Positions 1-5,527 of a stretch of 5,527 bases of DNA are shown one piece after another. This stretch comes from Candidatus Auribacterota bacterium (GTDB lineage Bacteria; Auribacterota; Tritonobacteria; UBA1439): NCBI GenBank assembly GCA_026391995.1, contig JAPLCY010000036.1, positions 1 to 5,527 of the forward strand. Direction: 5' to 3'. A program made the position numbers and the translations under genes. Within the stretch, counting starts at the first letter, position 1. The number at the start of each line of letters is the position of its first letter. Under the pieces are notes generated by a model. That model was not told where the DNA came from, made no database searches, and saw only the letters and a program-made list of their open reading frames with translations.

Positions 1-767
1 CCGACGATGTGCAGGTCGGCGGGCCAGCGGTGTCCGTACCCCTCGGGATCATCGATAAAGCCGGCGCCCGCGATATAGTTGATGAGGGCATCGAACCAGA
101 CATACACCGACTGGGATTGGTCGGAGGGACACCGTATCCCCCACGTGACGCCTGCCCTGGAGACGCTGATATCATCGAGCCCCTCGTCGAGGAACTTCAT
201 GATCTCATTCCGCCTGATCTCCGGCAGGACAAACTCAGGGTGCTCCTCTATCTGCCGGCGCAGCGGTTCGGCATAGCGGGAGAGGGCGAAGAAGAAGTTC
301 TCCTCCTCGATCCATTCCGGTTTCTTGCTGTGCGAGGGGCAGAGTCCGTCATGGAGGTCGCTCTCCTTGAGAAACGCCTCGCAGGAGACGCAGTACCAGC
401 CGCGGTAGGAGCCCCGGTAGATATCGCCCTTCGCCTCGATCCTCCGGAAAAGCTCCTGTACCGTCTGCACATGCGCCGGCTCGCTCGTGCGGATGAAGCG
501 GTCGCATGAGATATTCAATGCCCGCCAGACCTCCCTGAACTTGCCGCTCATCCCGTCGCAATAGGCGAGCGGTTCCAATCCCCGCTCCCGGGCCTGGCGC
601 TCGACATTGGCGCTGTGCTCGTCGACCCCCATCAGGAAAAATGTGTCCACGCCGTTCAGGCGGGAGAAGCGGGCCACGGCGTCGGCCCCGATCTTCTCGT
701 ACGCGGTGCCGAGATGCGGGAGGGCGTTGACGTAGTCGATGGCGGTGGTGAGGTAAAATGTCTTCAC
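1..767 (-). CDS. metG: Methionyl-tRNA synthetase, N-terminal part (3' end outside window)
   Basis: The first 255 codons of a class I synthetase that charges tRNA(Met), including the initiator, in the cytoplasm. It starts with GTG at 765-767 and opens MKTFYLTTAIDYVNALPH. The HIGH motif reads HLGT (residues 18-21), a known variation for this family. The connective-peptide zinc knuckle has C126, C129, C143 and H146, the single CxxC...CxxH type found in Thermus MetRS, rather than the double knuckle of E. coli. The conserved VYVWFDALINYI follows at about residues 220-231. The KMSKS loop and anticodon domain lie beyond the left edge. GTG is chosen because no other start in this frame precedes the HIGH motif and the next ATG (codon 46) is beyond it. 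The GTGA overlap with the ricT stop suggests translational coupling; the nearest purine-rich site, AGGAG at 782-786, is 14 nt away, so it is weakly placed. Confidence 0.96.
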   Translation of the reverse strand, partial: MKTFYLTTAIDYVNALPHLGTAYEKIGADAVARFSRLNGVDTFFLMGVDEHSANVERQARERGLEPLAYCDGMSGKFREVWRALNISCDRFIRTSEPAHVQTVQELFRRIEAKGDIYRGSYRGWYCVSCEAFLKESDLHDGLCPSHSKKPEWIEEENFFFALSRYAEPLRRQIEEHPEFVLPEIRRNEIMKFLDEGLDDISVSRAGVTWGIRCPSDQSQSVYVWFDALINYIAGAGFIDDPEGYGHRWPADLHIV

Positions 768-1582
768 GTGTTGGGCTTTTTCTCCTGGGGCCGGCGGAGA
801 TCCTTCGCGTCGACCTGGATGACGTTCCCGTTCTCGAGCTCTACCGAGACCCTTTTCTTTAAAATGTTGATATCCTTCACTCTCCCCTCGCCGCGCGCGG
901 TGAGGACCGTCGTTCCCTCTTTCGGCATGGTGCGCTGAATCTCGCGGTAGACTTCGTACTCGTAGCGAAGGCAGCAGAGGAGCCTCCCGCAAAGCCCCGA
1001 TATCTTCGTGGGGTTCAGGGGGAGGCGCTGCTCCTTGGCCATGCGGATATTGACGGCGTTAAATTCCTTGAGGAAGGTGGCGCAGCAAAGCTGCCGGCCA
1101 CAACAACCGATGCCGCCGAGCATGCGGGCCTCGTCCCTCACGCCGATCTGCCTGAGCTCGATGCGGGCCTTGAATCGGACCGCGAGATCCCTGACCAGCT
1201 CGCGAAAGTCAACGCGCCCCTCCGCGGTGAAATAGAAAATGATCTTTGAACGGTCGAAGGAGTACTCCACCTGGATAAGCTTCATCGGCAGCTTCCGCTC
1301 GACGATCTTTGCCCCGCAGACCTCCATTGCGGCGGCCGCGTCTCTCCTGTTTTCCGTGATCCGCGCCTTGTCATCCGGGGTGAGTCCCCTGATCACCTTC
1401 TTTAACGGCTGCTCCACCTGGCCGTCAGGAATCGTCTCGGGCTCCGCCATCACCAGCCCGTAATCCTCGCCGCGGTCGGCCTCGACGATCACGCACTCCC
1501 CCACGGGATAGCTCTCGCCGCCGCAGTTATAGAAGTGAACCCGGCCAGCCTCGCGCATCCTCACCTCGATAATCCTGAACAT
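764..1582 (-). CDS. ricT: PSP1-domain Fe-S protein of the RicT/YaaT family
   Basis: A 272-residue homologue of B. subtilis RicT (YaaT). There, RicT with RicA and RicF forms the Fe-S-containing Y-complex that works with RNase Y in mRNA maturation and affects sporulation, competence and biofilm formation. The PSP1 core is recognised by the cysteine-rich block GGIGCCGRQLCC (residues 156-167) and the later GLCGRLLCC (196-204). Seven cysteines (160, 161, 166, 167, 198, 203, 204) are candidate cluster ligands. Between them lies LNPTKISG (189-196), nearly identical to the Bacillus protein. The C-terminal part (about 217-265) looks like a small beta-barrel extension. The start at 1582 is set by GGAGG 5 nt upstream. 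The stop overlaps the metG start by 4 bp. Neither RicA nor RicF is in the window, so whether a Y-complex exists here is unknown. The family call is firm; the physiological role in this organism is inferred. Confidence 0.93.
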   Translation of the reverse strand: MFRIIEVRMREAGRVHFYNCGGESYPVGECVIVEADRGEDYGLVMAEPETIPDGQVEQPLKKVIRGLTPDDKARITENRRDAAAAMEVCGAKIVERKLPMKLIQVEYSFDRSKIIFYFTAEGRVDFRELVRDLAVRFKARIELRQIGVRDEARMLGGIGCCGRQLCCATFLKEFNAVNIRMAKEQRLPLNPTKISGLCGRLLCCLRYEYEVYREIQRTMPKEGTTVLTARGEGRVKDINILKKRVSVELENGNVIQVDAKDLRRPQEKKPNT

Positions 1583-1587
1583 GGCAA

Positions 1588-1592
1588 CCTCC
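1588..1592 (-). promoter_or_regulatory. Shine-Dalgarno site of ricT
   Basis: GGAGG on the minus strand stands 5 nt before the ATG at 1582. It decides that start over the longer open frame beginning at 1615, whose 11 extra residues come partly from the heptad repeat. Confidence 0.85.
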
Positions 1593-1600
1593 GGTACTCC

Positions 1601-1754
1601 AGTGGTAAGCGACAAATGATAAGTGGTAAGTACTAAGTGATACGCGGTACATAGTGAAGCATAGGTACCTTTGTTTACTATGCTGACTGTTCGCTGCTCG
1701 CCGCTTAGTACTTGATGCTTAGTGCTTGGTACTTAGTGCTTATTCCTTAGTGCT
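1601..1754. repeat. Degenerate heptanucleotide repeat array with central inversion
   Basis: The interval splits into 22 consecutive 7-bp units in a single register. Units at 1601-1663 read on the plus strand as variants of AGTGRTA (AGTGGTA, AGCGACA, AATGATA, AGTGGTA, AGTACTA, AGTGATA, then more diverged). Units at 1678-1754 read on the minus strand as variants of AGCACTA (AGCACTA, AGGAATA, AGCACTA, AGTACCA, AGCACTA, AGCATCA, AGTACTA, then diverged). Two units at 1664-1677 form the turn. The array is AT-richer than its surroundings. It fills nearly all of the 157-bp gap between holB and ricT and overlaps the last 15 bp of holB, including its stop codon. It resembles in style the heptanucleotide short tandem repeats known from cyanobacteria, but the unit sequence differs. 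Since AGTACT is its own reverse complement, unit orientation is partly ambiguous. No gene is seen here. Confidence 0.8.
1628..1713 (-). other. Long imperfect hairpin formed by the heptad array
   Basis: Two matching pairs of arms share almost the same centre (about 1671). The inner arms 1658-1664 and 1678-1684 are a perfect 7-bp inverted repeat (AGCATAG/CTATGCT) with a 13-nt loop. The outer arms 1628-1639 and 1702-1713 match at 11 of 12 positions. The intervening part pairs poorly. In the holB-ricT transcript this could fold into a long stem ending about 35 nt before the ricT Shine-Dalgarno. There is no U-tract after it in the transcript, so it does not look like an intrinsic terminator. A role in mRNA processing, stability or translational control is inference; it may be a simple by-product of repeat expansion. 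Confidence 0.5.
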
Positions 1755-2671
1755 TGTCTGCACCAGCACACTCTCAATAACCGTCAGAAAATCCGCGTTC
1801 ATGCGGAGCGCGCCCGACGCTTCTTCCAGCCTTCGTATGCACGCCTCGATCTCCACCTCCCCGATCCGGGCGGCGGCGCCTGCAATCTCCTCGGATCGCG
1901 CCGCGCTCAGGAGCAGATCCGCAGAGCCCGTTCGCTTCCAGACCAGGCAATCCCTGTACCAGTTGAGCAAATCGGCGAGCAGCTCCTCCTGCCTGCGCCT
2001 GATCTCTCCCTCCACGAATGCCTTGCGGCGCTCCTCGATCTCCTCATCCTCCGGCTCTCCGGCGGCGGGGCGCAATCCCCTCTCGGCAAGCAATCAGCCG
2101 CCTCCCGTTCGGACAGGGCGTGCCTTTTTTCCAGCAGCGGCGCCAGATCTTTGACCGGCATCGCGCTGAACCGCACTGACTGGCAGCGCGATATGATCGT
2201 CGGCAGGAGCAATTCGGGGCGGGCCGTCACCAGAATAAGGATCGTGTGCGCGGGCGGCTCCTCGAGCGTTTTGAGTAGCGCGTGCGCCGCCTCCTCGCGG
2301 TGCTGGAGGGTGTGCGCATCGACAAAGATCCCCACCTTCCACCTGCCCATATACGGCCGCATCGCGATCGAGTGCTGGAACTCCCTGATCGTGTCGATCT
2401 TGATCACGCGCACCTTGCCCTCGGGACGCAGCCAGAGGAGGTCGGGGTGCGTGCCCTTTTCGGCGCGGAGGCAATTCTCGCAGCGCTCGCAGGCATCCCC
2501 GCAGATGGGGGCGACGCAGTTCAGCACTTTTGCGAAGTTCCTGGCGGCGAGCTCCTTTCCGACCCCTTCGGGGCCGTGGAAGAGGTAGCTGTGGGCGAGC
2601 CTGCCGGAAGCGATGCTCTTCTCCAGAAGCCCGACCGCCGACCCCTGCCCCTTGATGTCGCGAAACGCCAT
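1740..2671 (-). CDS. holB: DNA polymerase III delta' subunit, split by an apparent frameshift
   Basis: Delta' is the rigid stator of the bacterial clamp loader (with tau/gamma and delta) that places the beta clamp on DNA. From the ATG at 2671 the first frame shows AHSYLFHG, the nucleotide-site loop GPEGVGK (residues 33-39), a zinc module C52/C61/C64/C67 spaced as in E. coli delta', ALLKTLEEPP (131-140) and the SRC motif at 161-163, which supplies the arginine finger. Past about residue 192 that frame turns into Arg/Ser-rich nonsense up to 1907. The plausible C-terminal helical collar domain, with EERRKAF and LLNWYRDCLVWK, continues in the -1 frame from about 2093 to the TAA at 1740. One missing base restores a 310-residue protein, the expected size. 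The break lies within about 2060-2096, where two 4-base homopolymers occur. An ATG at 2680 is less likely because the Shine-Dalgarno would directly abut it. A sequencing error is the simplest cause; a real mutation is possible. The last residues, STKE, and the stop are encoded by the heptad repeat. Confidence 0.9.
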
Positions 2672-2680
2672 GACGTGCAT

Positions 2681-2686
2681 CCCCTC
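2681..2686 (-). promoter_or_regulatory. Shine-Dalgarno site of holB
   Basis: GAGGGG on the minus strand lies 9 nt before the ATG at 2671 and just after the tmk stop. It directly abuts the alternative ATG at 2680, leaving no spacer, so it favours the start at 2671, where the protein begins MAFRDIKGQ. Confidence 0.65.
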
Positions 2687-2687
2687 G

Positions 2688-3329
2688 CTATTTGAGCACC
2701 GCAGCGACCGTCCTCTGGATAGCCGCGCTCACCTGTTCTATCGTCCCGCTCCCGTCGATCACCTTCACCCGCCCCGGCTCCGCCTGGGCGAGATCCAGAT
2801 ACCCCTTCCGCACCCGCTCATGGAAACCAATGTCCTCTTTCTCGAGGCGATCCCCCTCCCCGCTCTTCGCCTCCGCCTTCTCGACGCCAAAGGCACGCCG
2901 CAGCCCCGTGGTCACGTCGATGTCGATGACGAGGGTGAGATCGGGCTTCACCCCCCCCGTGGCAATATCGTTCATGGTCTTCAGCAACGCGCGGTCAAAG
3001 CCGCGGGCGTAGCCCTGGTAGGCGATCGTCGCGTCGGTAAAGCGCGAACAGACGACCACCGTGCCCGCCTCCACCGCTGGCCGTATCTTCTCGAGCACGT
3101 GCTGCGCGCGGCTGGCGGCCATCAGGAGGAGCTCGGTGAGCGGTTCCATCTCCTCGTATTTCGCGCTCAGCACGAGCGCCCTGATCTCCTCCCCAACCCT
3201 TGTCCCTCCCGGCTCGCGGGTCAGGATCACCTCGCGCCCCAGCCCCTTGAGATAGTTCACCAGGATTTCCGACTGGGTGGACTTGCCGCACCCCTCGGGG
3301 CCCTCGATCGTGATAAATCTGCCTTTCAT
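2688..3329 (-). CDS. tmk: Thymidylate kinase (dTMP kinase)
   Basis: Phosphorylates dTMP to dTDP with ATP, an essential cytoplasmic step in dTTP synthesis. The 213-residue protein has normal length. The P-loop is GPEGCGKST (residues 10-18), followed by TREPGGT (37-43), which helps bind dTMP. AYQGYARG (103-110) and the LID region, with GLRR at 142-145 and DRLEKED at 160-166, complete the family pattern. An acidic/basic stretch between GLRR and DRLE makes the LID slightly long. The reading frame stays open up to 3404, but the start at 3329 is preferred because GGAGG lies 7 nt upstream (3337-3341) and homology begins at KGRFITIEG. An oddity is the DR motif, normally Asp-Arg-Phe/Tyr/His, which reads C-S-R-F here with Ser at residue 95. 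The gene lies between cysS (71 bp upstream) and holB (16 bp downstream). The tmk-holB pairing is also seen near one another in Bacillus. Confidence 0.97.
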   Translation of the reverse strand: MKGRFITIEGPEGCGKSTQSEILVNYLKGLGREVILTREPGGTRVGEEIRALVLSAKYEEMEPLTELLLMAASRAQHVLEKIRPAVEAGTVVVCSRFTDATIAYQGYARGFDRALLKTMNDIATGGVKPDLTLVIDIDVTTGLRRAFGVEKAEAKSGEGDRLEKEDIGFHERVRKGYLDLAQAEPGRVKVIDGSGTIEQVSAAIQRTVAAVLK

Positions 3330-3336
3330 AAGTACA

Positions 3337-3341
3337 CCTCC
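3337..3341 (-). promoter_or_regulatory. Shine-Dalgarno site of tmk
   Basis: GGAGG on the minus strand (reading on as GGAGGTG) sits 7 nt before the ATG at 3329. It decides the tmk start against the longer open frame that reaches upstream to 3404. The 25 extra residues of that longer frame do not resemble the kinase family, and the longer frame would begin inside the 3' end of cysS. Confidence 0.85.
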
Positions 3342-3400
3342 ATAAATATTCACCAACCTTTGATGGTTTAACGTTCTCTCACCGCTCCGCACGCAGTTGA

Positions 3401-4849
3401 TCAATCGCCCTTTTTCCTGACGACGCTCCCCGCCTGCCGCTCGTCGCGCAGATCGTAGCCGAGCTGCTGGAGCCTTTCCCGAATCCGGTCGGCGAGGGCG
3501 AACTCCCTGGCCTTCCTCAGGGCGTTCCTCGCCCGGAGCAGACGTTCGACCTGCCCGGCCCCGATCGACGAGGCCTCGATCAGTCGTTCGACCTCCCCCC
3601 GGTCAAGCTCCTCCGCCGCATCGGTCACGCGCACCGCTTCTCCCTTCGGATACCCGATCCCGAGCACCCGGCAGCAGTGGATAAGGGCGGAGGCATTCCG
3701 CGCCACCCGATCCTTCCATCCCGCCTTTTTCCCGTCACAGTCGACATTGATGCCGCTCGCAAGGCTGAATAGTATCCCCATCGCCTCGGTGCTGTTGAAA
3801 TCCTCATCCATCGCCGTCTCGAACGCCGCCGGGCAGTGCGCCTCATCCCCCATCTGCACGCCGAGCGCCGCGCCCGCGCGGCTGACCGCACCACCGATGC
3901 GCCTCAATGCCGCTCCGGCCTCGGCGAGCGCCGTGTCTGAATAATCGATGGGGGTGCGGTAATGTTTGCCGAGCAGGAGGAAACGCACCACCGCGGGGTC
4001 ATACCGCCGGTAGATCTCCTTGAGCGTGAAGAAGTTTCCGAGAGACTTCGACATCTTTGTCCTGTCCACGGTGACATGCGCGTTGTGAAGCCAGTAGCGC
4101 GCGGGGATCGATCCCGTGGACCCCGCCGACTGGGCGATCTCATTCTCGTGGTGTGGAAAGATCAGGTCCTGGCCCCCGCCATGAATATCAAATGCGGCGC
4201 CGAGGTACGCGGCCGACATGGCGGAGCATTCAATGTGCCAGCCCGGGCGGCCCGGCCCCCACGGGCTCGGCCATTGCGGCTCGCCGGGCTTCGCCGCCTT
4301 CCAGAGAACGAAGTCGAGCGGATTCCGCTTGCGCACGTTCACCTCGACGCGCGCGCCGGCCATGAGCTCCGAAATGTCCCTGCCCGAAAGGGCGCCGTAG
4401 CCCCTATAGGCACCGACATCATAATAGACATCGCCGCCTGATTCGTACGCCAGACCCTTTTCCCAGAGTCTCGTCACGAGGGCGCACATGGCCCCGATGT
4501 GCGCGGTGGCGCGCGGTTCAACCGTGGGCTCCCTGAGCGAGAGCTTCGCCATGTCCCGATGAAACTCGGCGATATACCTTTCCGCAAGCTCTGCGCAGGA
4601 TACTCCCCGTTCGGCGGCGCGCGCGATGATCTTGTCGTCGATGTCCGTGATGTTGCGCACGTAGCGGACCGTATAGCCCCGGTACTCCAGCCAGCGGATT
4701 ATCACATCGAAGGCGACCATCGCCCGCGCGTGGCCGAGGTGACAATCATCGTAGACGGTCGGCCCGCAGACGTACATTCCCACCGTCGGCGGGGCGAGGG
4801 GGGTAAACTCCTCGAGCCGCCTGGCGAGCGTGTTATATACCTTGATCAT
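3401..4849 (-). CDS. cysS: Cysteinyl-tRNA synthetase
   Basis: A full-length 482-residue class I synthetase that charges tRNA(Cys) with cysteine using ATP in the cytoplasm. The HIGH motif is HLGH at residues 37-40 and the KMSKS loop is at 265-269, followed by LGNFFTL. The zinc ligands that select cysteine are all visible: C28 (in VCGPTVY), C208 (in HIECSAM), H233 and E237 (in PHHENE). The N-terminal Rossmann fold includes the typical RNITDIDDKII segment at about 65-75, and FDIHGGGQDLIFPHHENE marks the active-site core. The C-terminal tRNA-binding domain ends with ADRIRERLQQLG, a common end for this family. The length is normal. The ATG at 4849 is preceded by GGGAGAG at 4854-4860, 4 nt upstream, and the protein begins with IKVYNT, the usual CysRS opening. 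gltX ends 30 bp upstream and tmk starts 71 bp downstream. No anomaly was seen. Confidence 0.98.
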   Translation of the reverse strand: MIKVYNTLARRLEEFTPLAPPTVGMYVCGPTVYDDCHLGHARAMVAFDVIIRWLEYRGYTVRYVRNITDIDDKIIARAAERGVSCAELAERYIAEFHRDMAKLSLREPTVEPRATAHIGAMCALVTRLWEKGLAYESGGDVYYDVGAYRGYGALSGRDISELMAGARVEVNVRKRNPLDFVLWKAAKPGEPQWPSPWGPGRPGWHIECSAMSAAYLGAAFDIHGGGQDLIFPHHENEIAQSAGSTGSIPARYWLHNAHVTVDRTKMSKSLGNFFTLKEIYRRYDPAVVRFLLLGKHYRTPIDYSDTALAEAGAALRRIGGAVSRAGAALGVQMGDEAHCPAAFETAMDEDFNSTEAMGILFSLASGINVDCDGKKAGWKDRVARNASALIHCCRVLGIGYPKGEAVRVTDAAEELDRGEVERLIEASSIGAGQVERLLRARNALRKAREFALADRIRERLQQLGYDLRDERQAGSVVRKKGD

Positions 4850-4879
4850 CGGACTCTCCCGAATCCCTTATAATATGCG

Positions 4880-5527
4880 CTACGTGTGCGATACGCTCGC
4901 TGCTCCCCTGTCCAGCGCCGCACGCAGGCGGGCGCGGACGCGTTCCCGGTCCAGGAATCGCAACAGCGCCGCAACCTCCGGGCCGCTCATCTTCCCGGTG
5001 AGCGCGGCGCGGAGCGGCATGTAGAGTTCTTTCCCCCTCAGGCCCGTCCGGCGCTGGAGCTCTGAAATAAAACGCCGCGCGCCCTCCTCTCCGCCGTCCA
5101 GCATTTCGACGCAGGCGGACGACTCCGAGAGAACCGAGCGTGCCGAGGACGACCGCAACACCTGGAGCGCGTCTCCGTCATAGATCACCTCGCGGAGCAG
5201 AAACGGGCGGCAATGCTCGGCTGCCTCGGAGAGCGATTGAACCTCTTCGCGCACCACCGTCATGAGTTCGCCGATGCGGGCCCTTGCAATTTCAGGGTCG
5301 ATCGCCGCGTCCCGGAGATAGGGGCGCACCATCCCGGCCAGATCCTCCGGCGCAATCTTCCTCATGTGCTGCCGCGCCACCCAGGCGAGTTTCCTGGGAT
5401 CATAGGTCGCCGGCACGCGGGAAAGCGCCTCCAGCCTGAACCCCCGCGACATCCGCTCGATCGTGAACAGCTCCTCCCCTCCCTCAGGCCGCCAGCCCAG
5501 CAGCGCTATGTAGTTGGCGATCGCAGC
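4880..5527 (-). CDS. gltX: Glutamyl-tRNA synthetase, C-terminal part (5' end outside window)
   Basis: This is the 3' part of a class I glutamyl-tRNA synthetase gene, which attaches glutamate to tRNA(Glu), or to tRNA(Gln) as well in non-discriminating enzymes, in the cytoplasm. The frame is open from the right window edge and codes 215 residues before a TAG stop. Its first visible residues, NYIALLGW, match the conserved segment that follows the KMSKS loop in GluRS. Next come the stem-contact and anticodon-binding helical regions, with family signatures YDPRKLAW and, near the end, ELYMPLRAALTG followed by GPEVAALL and RERVRARL. The catalytic HIGH and KMSKS motifs lie outside the window, so catalytic integrity cannot be judged. 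An internal ATG at 5452 is not the gene start, because homology continues upstream of it. cysS follows 30 bp downstream on the same strand, which suggests co-transcription. The family call is secure; discriminating versus non-discriminating type cannot be decided. Confidence 0.95.
   Translation of the reverse strand, partial: AAIANYIALLGWRPEGGEELFTIERMSRGFRLEALSRVPATYDPRKLAWVARQHMRKIAPEDLAGMVRPYLRDAAIDPEIARARIGELMTVVREEVQSLSEAAEHCRPFLLREVIYDGDALQVLRSSSARSVLSESSACVEMLDGGEEGARRFISELQRRTGLRGKELYMPLRAALTGKMSGPEVAALLRFLDRERVRARLRAALDRGAASVSHT

Noticed and set aside
9..509. Plus-strand open frame of 166 residues over metG
   Set aside because: It is the complement of metG, which shows the MetRS HIGH motif, zinc knuckle and WFDA motif on the other strand. 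The plus-strand product has no recognisable domain; such shadows are common in GC-rich genes.
1601..1754. CRISPR array or insertion-sequence ends
   Set aside because: The repeats are 7 bp with no spacers, and no transposase or target-site duplication is visible, so neither explanation fits.
2060..2096. Programmed -1 ribosomal frameshift in holB
   Set aside because: The direction (-1) would restore the protein, but there is no X-XXY-YYZ slippery heptamer like the A-rich one of dnaX. The only candidate, a G4 run, gives poor re-pairing. An indel is simpler.
1726..2154. Plus-strand Ser/Ala-rich open frame of 142 residues over the holB 3' end and heptads
   Set aside because: The composition is that of a complementary shadow. 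The minus strand carries the holB C-terminal domain.
2613..3371. Plus-strand open frame of 252 residues opposite tmk
   Set aside because: It is rich in His, Pro, Arg and Leu, with no motif, and lies fully opposite tmk, whose P-loop and LID are clear. It is a shadow.
3330..3400. Possible promoter or terminator between cysS and tmk
   Set aside because: There is only a 4-bp AACC/GGTT stem (3355-3358/3365-3368) and a TTGATCAA palindrome by the cysS stop. There is no U-tract and no convincing paired -35/-10 boxes.
3962..4441. Plus-strand open frame of 159 residues opposite cysS
   Set aside because: It overlaps the CysRS active-site core including KMSKS on the minus strand. No family resemblance was seen.

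Overview
This window holds six genes, all on the minus strand and read from right to left: gltX (3' part only), cysS, tmk, holB, ricT and metG (5' part only). It is a housekeeping block from a bacterial chromosome. Three genes encode aminoacyl-tRNA synthetases (Glu, Cys, Met), one makes dTDP, one encodes the delta' subunit of the DNA polymerase III clamp loader, and one encodes a PSP1-domain Fe-S protein of the RicT/YaaT family. The coding DNA is GC-rich (by eye above 60%), with strong G/C bias at third codon positions. The order tmk-holB-ricT-metG resembles the tmk...holB-yaaT-yabA region of Bacillus subtilis. The high GC, the compact synthetase cluster and an odd heptanucleotide intergenic repeat suggest an uncultivated lineage rather than a classical Firmicute. 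Omnitrophota/Auribacterota-like bacteria would fit, but that is a guess.

Layout, in transcription order. gltX (5527 to 4880) enters from outside the window and stops 30 bp before cysS (4849 to 3401). A 71-bp gap then leads to tmk (3329 to 2688), whose start is fixed by a strong GGAGG. holB follows after 16 bp (2671 to 1740). It is split by a one-base frame disruption at about 2060-2096 but otherwise has every expected delta' motif. Next comes the only sizeable non-coding stretch, 157 bp (1739 to 1583), filled by a degenerate 7-bp repeat whose orientation flips in the middle, making a long imperfect palindrome. ricT (1582 to 764) follows, and its stop overlaps the GTG start of metG (767 leftwards) in a GTGA motif. 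metG runs off the left edge of the window.

The close spacing, shared strand, Shine-Dalgarno sites and the stop/start overlap suggest one operon joining tRNA charging with DNA replication. The heptad palindrome between holB and ricT is the only visible candidate for a processing, attenuation or insertion feature inside it. I see no plus-strand genes, tRNAs, rRNAs, CRISPR arrays, insertion sequences or convincing intrinsic terminators. The plus-strand open frames are shadows of the minus-strand genes.

The points most worth following up are the 22-unit, single-register heptad array, which also encodes the last residues and stop codon of holB; the holB frameshift; and a Ser in place of the usual Asp in the DR motif of thymidylate kinase. 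I did not find a clearly new multi-gene system here.
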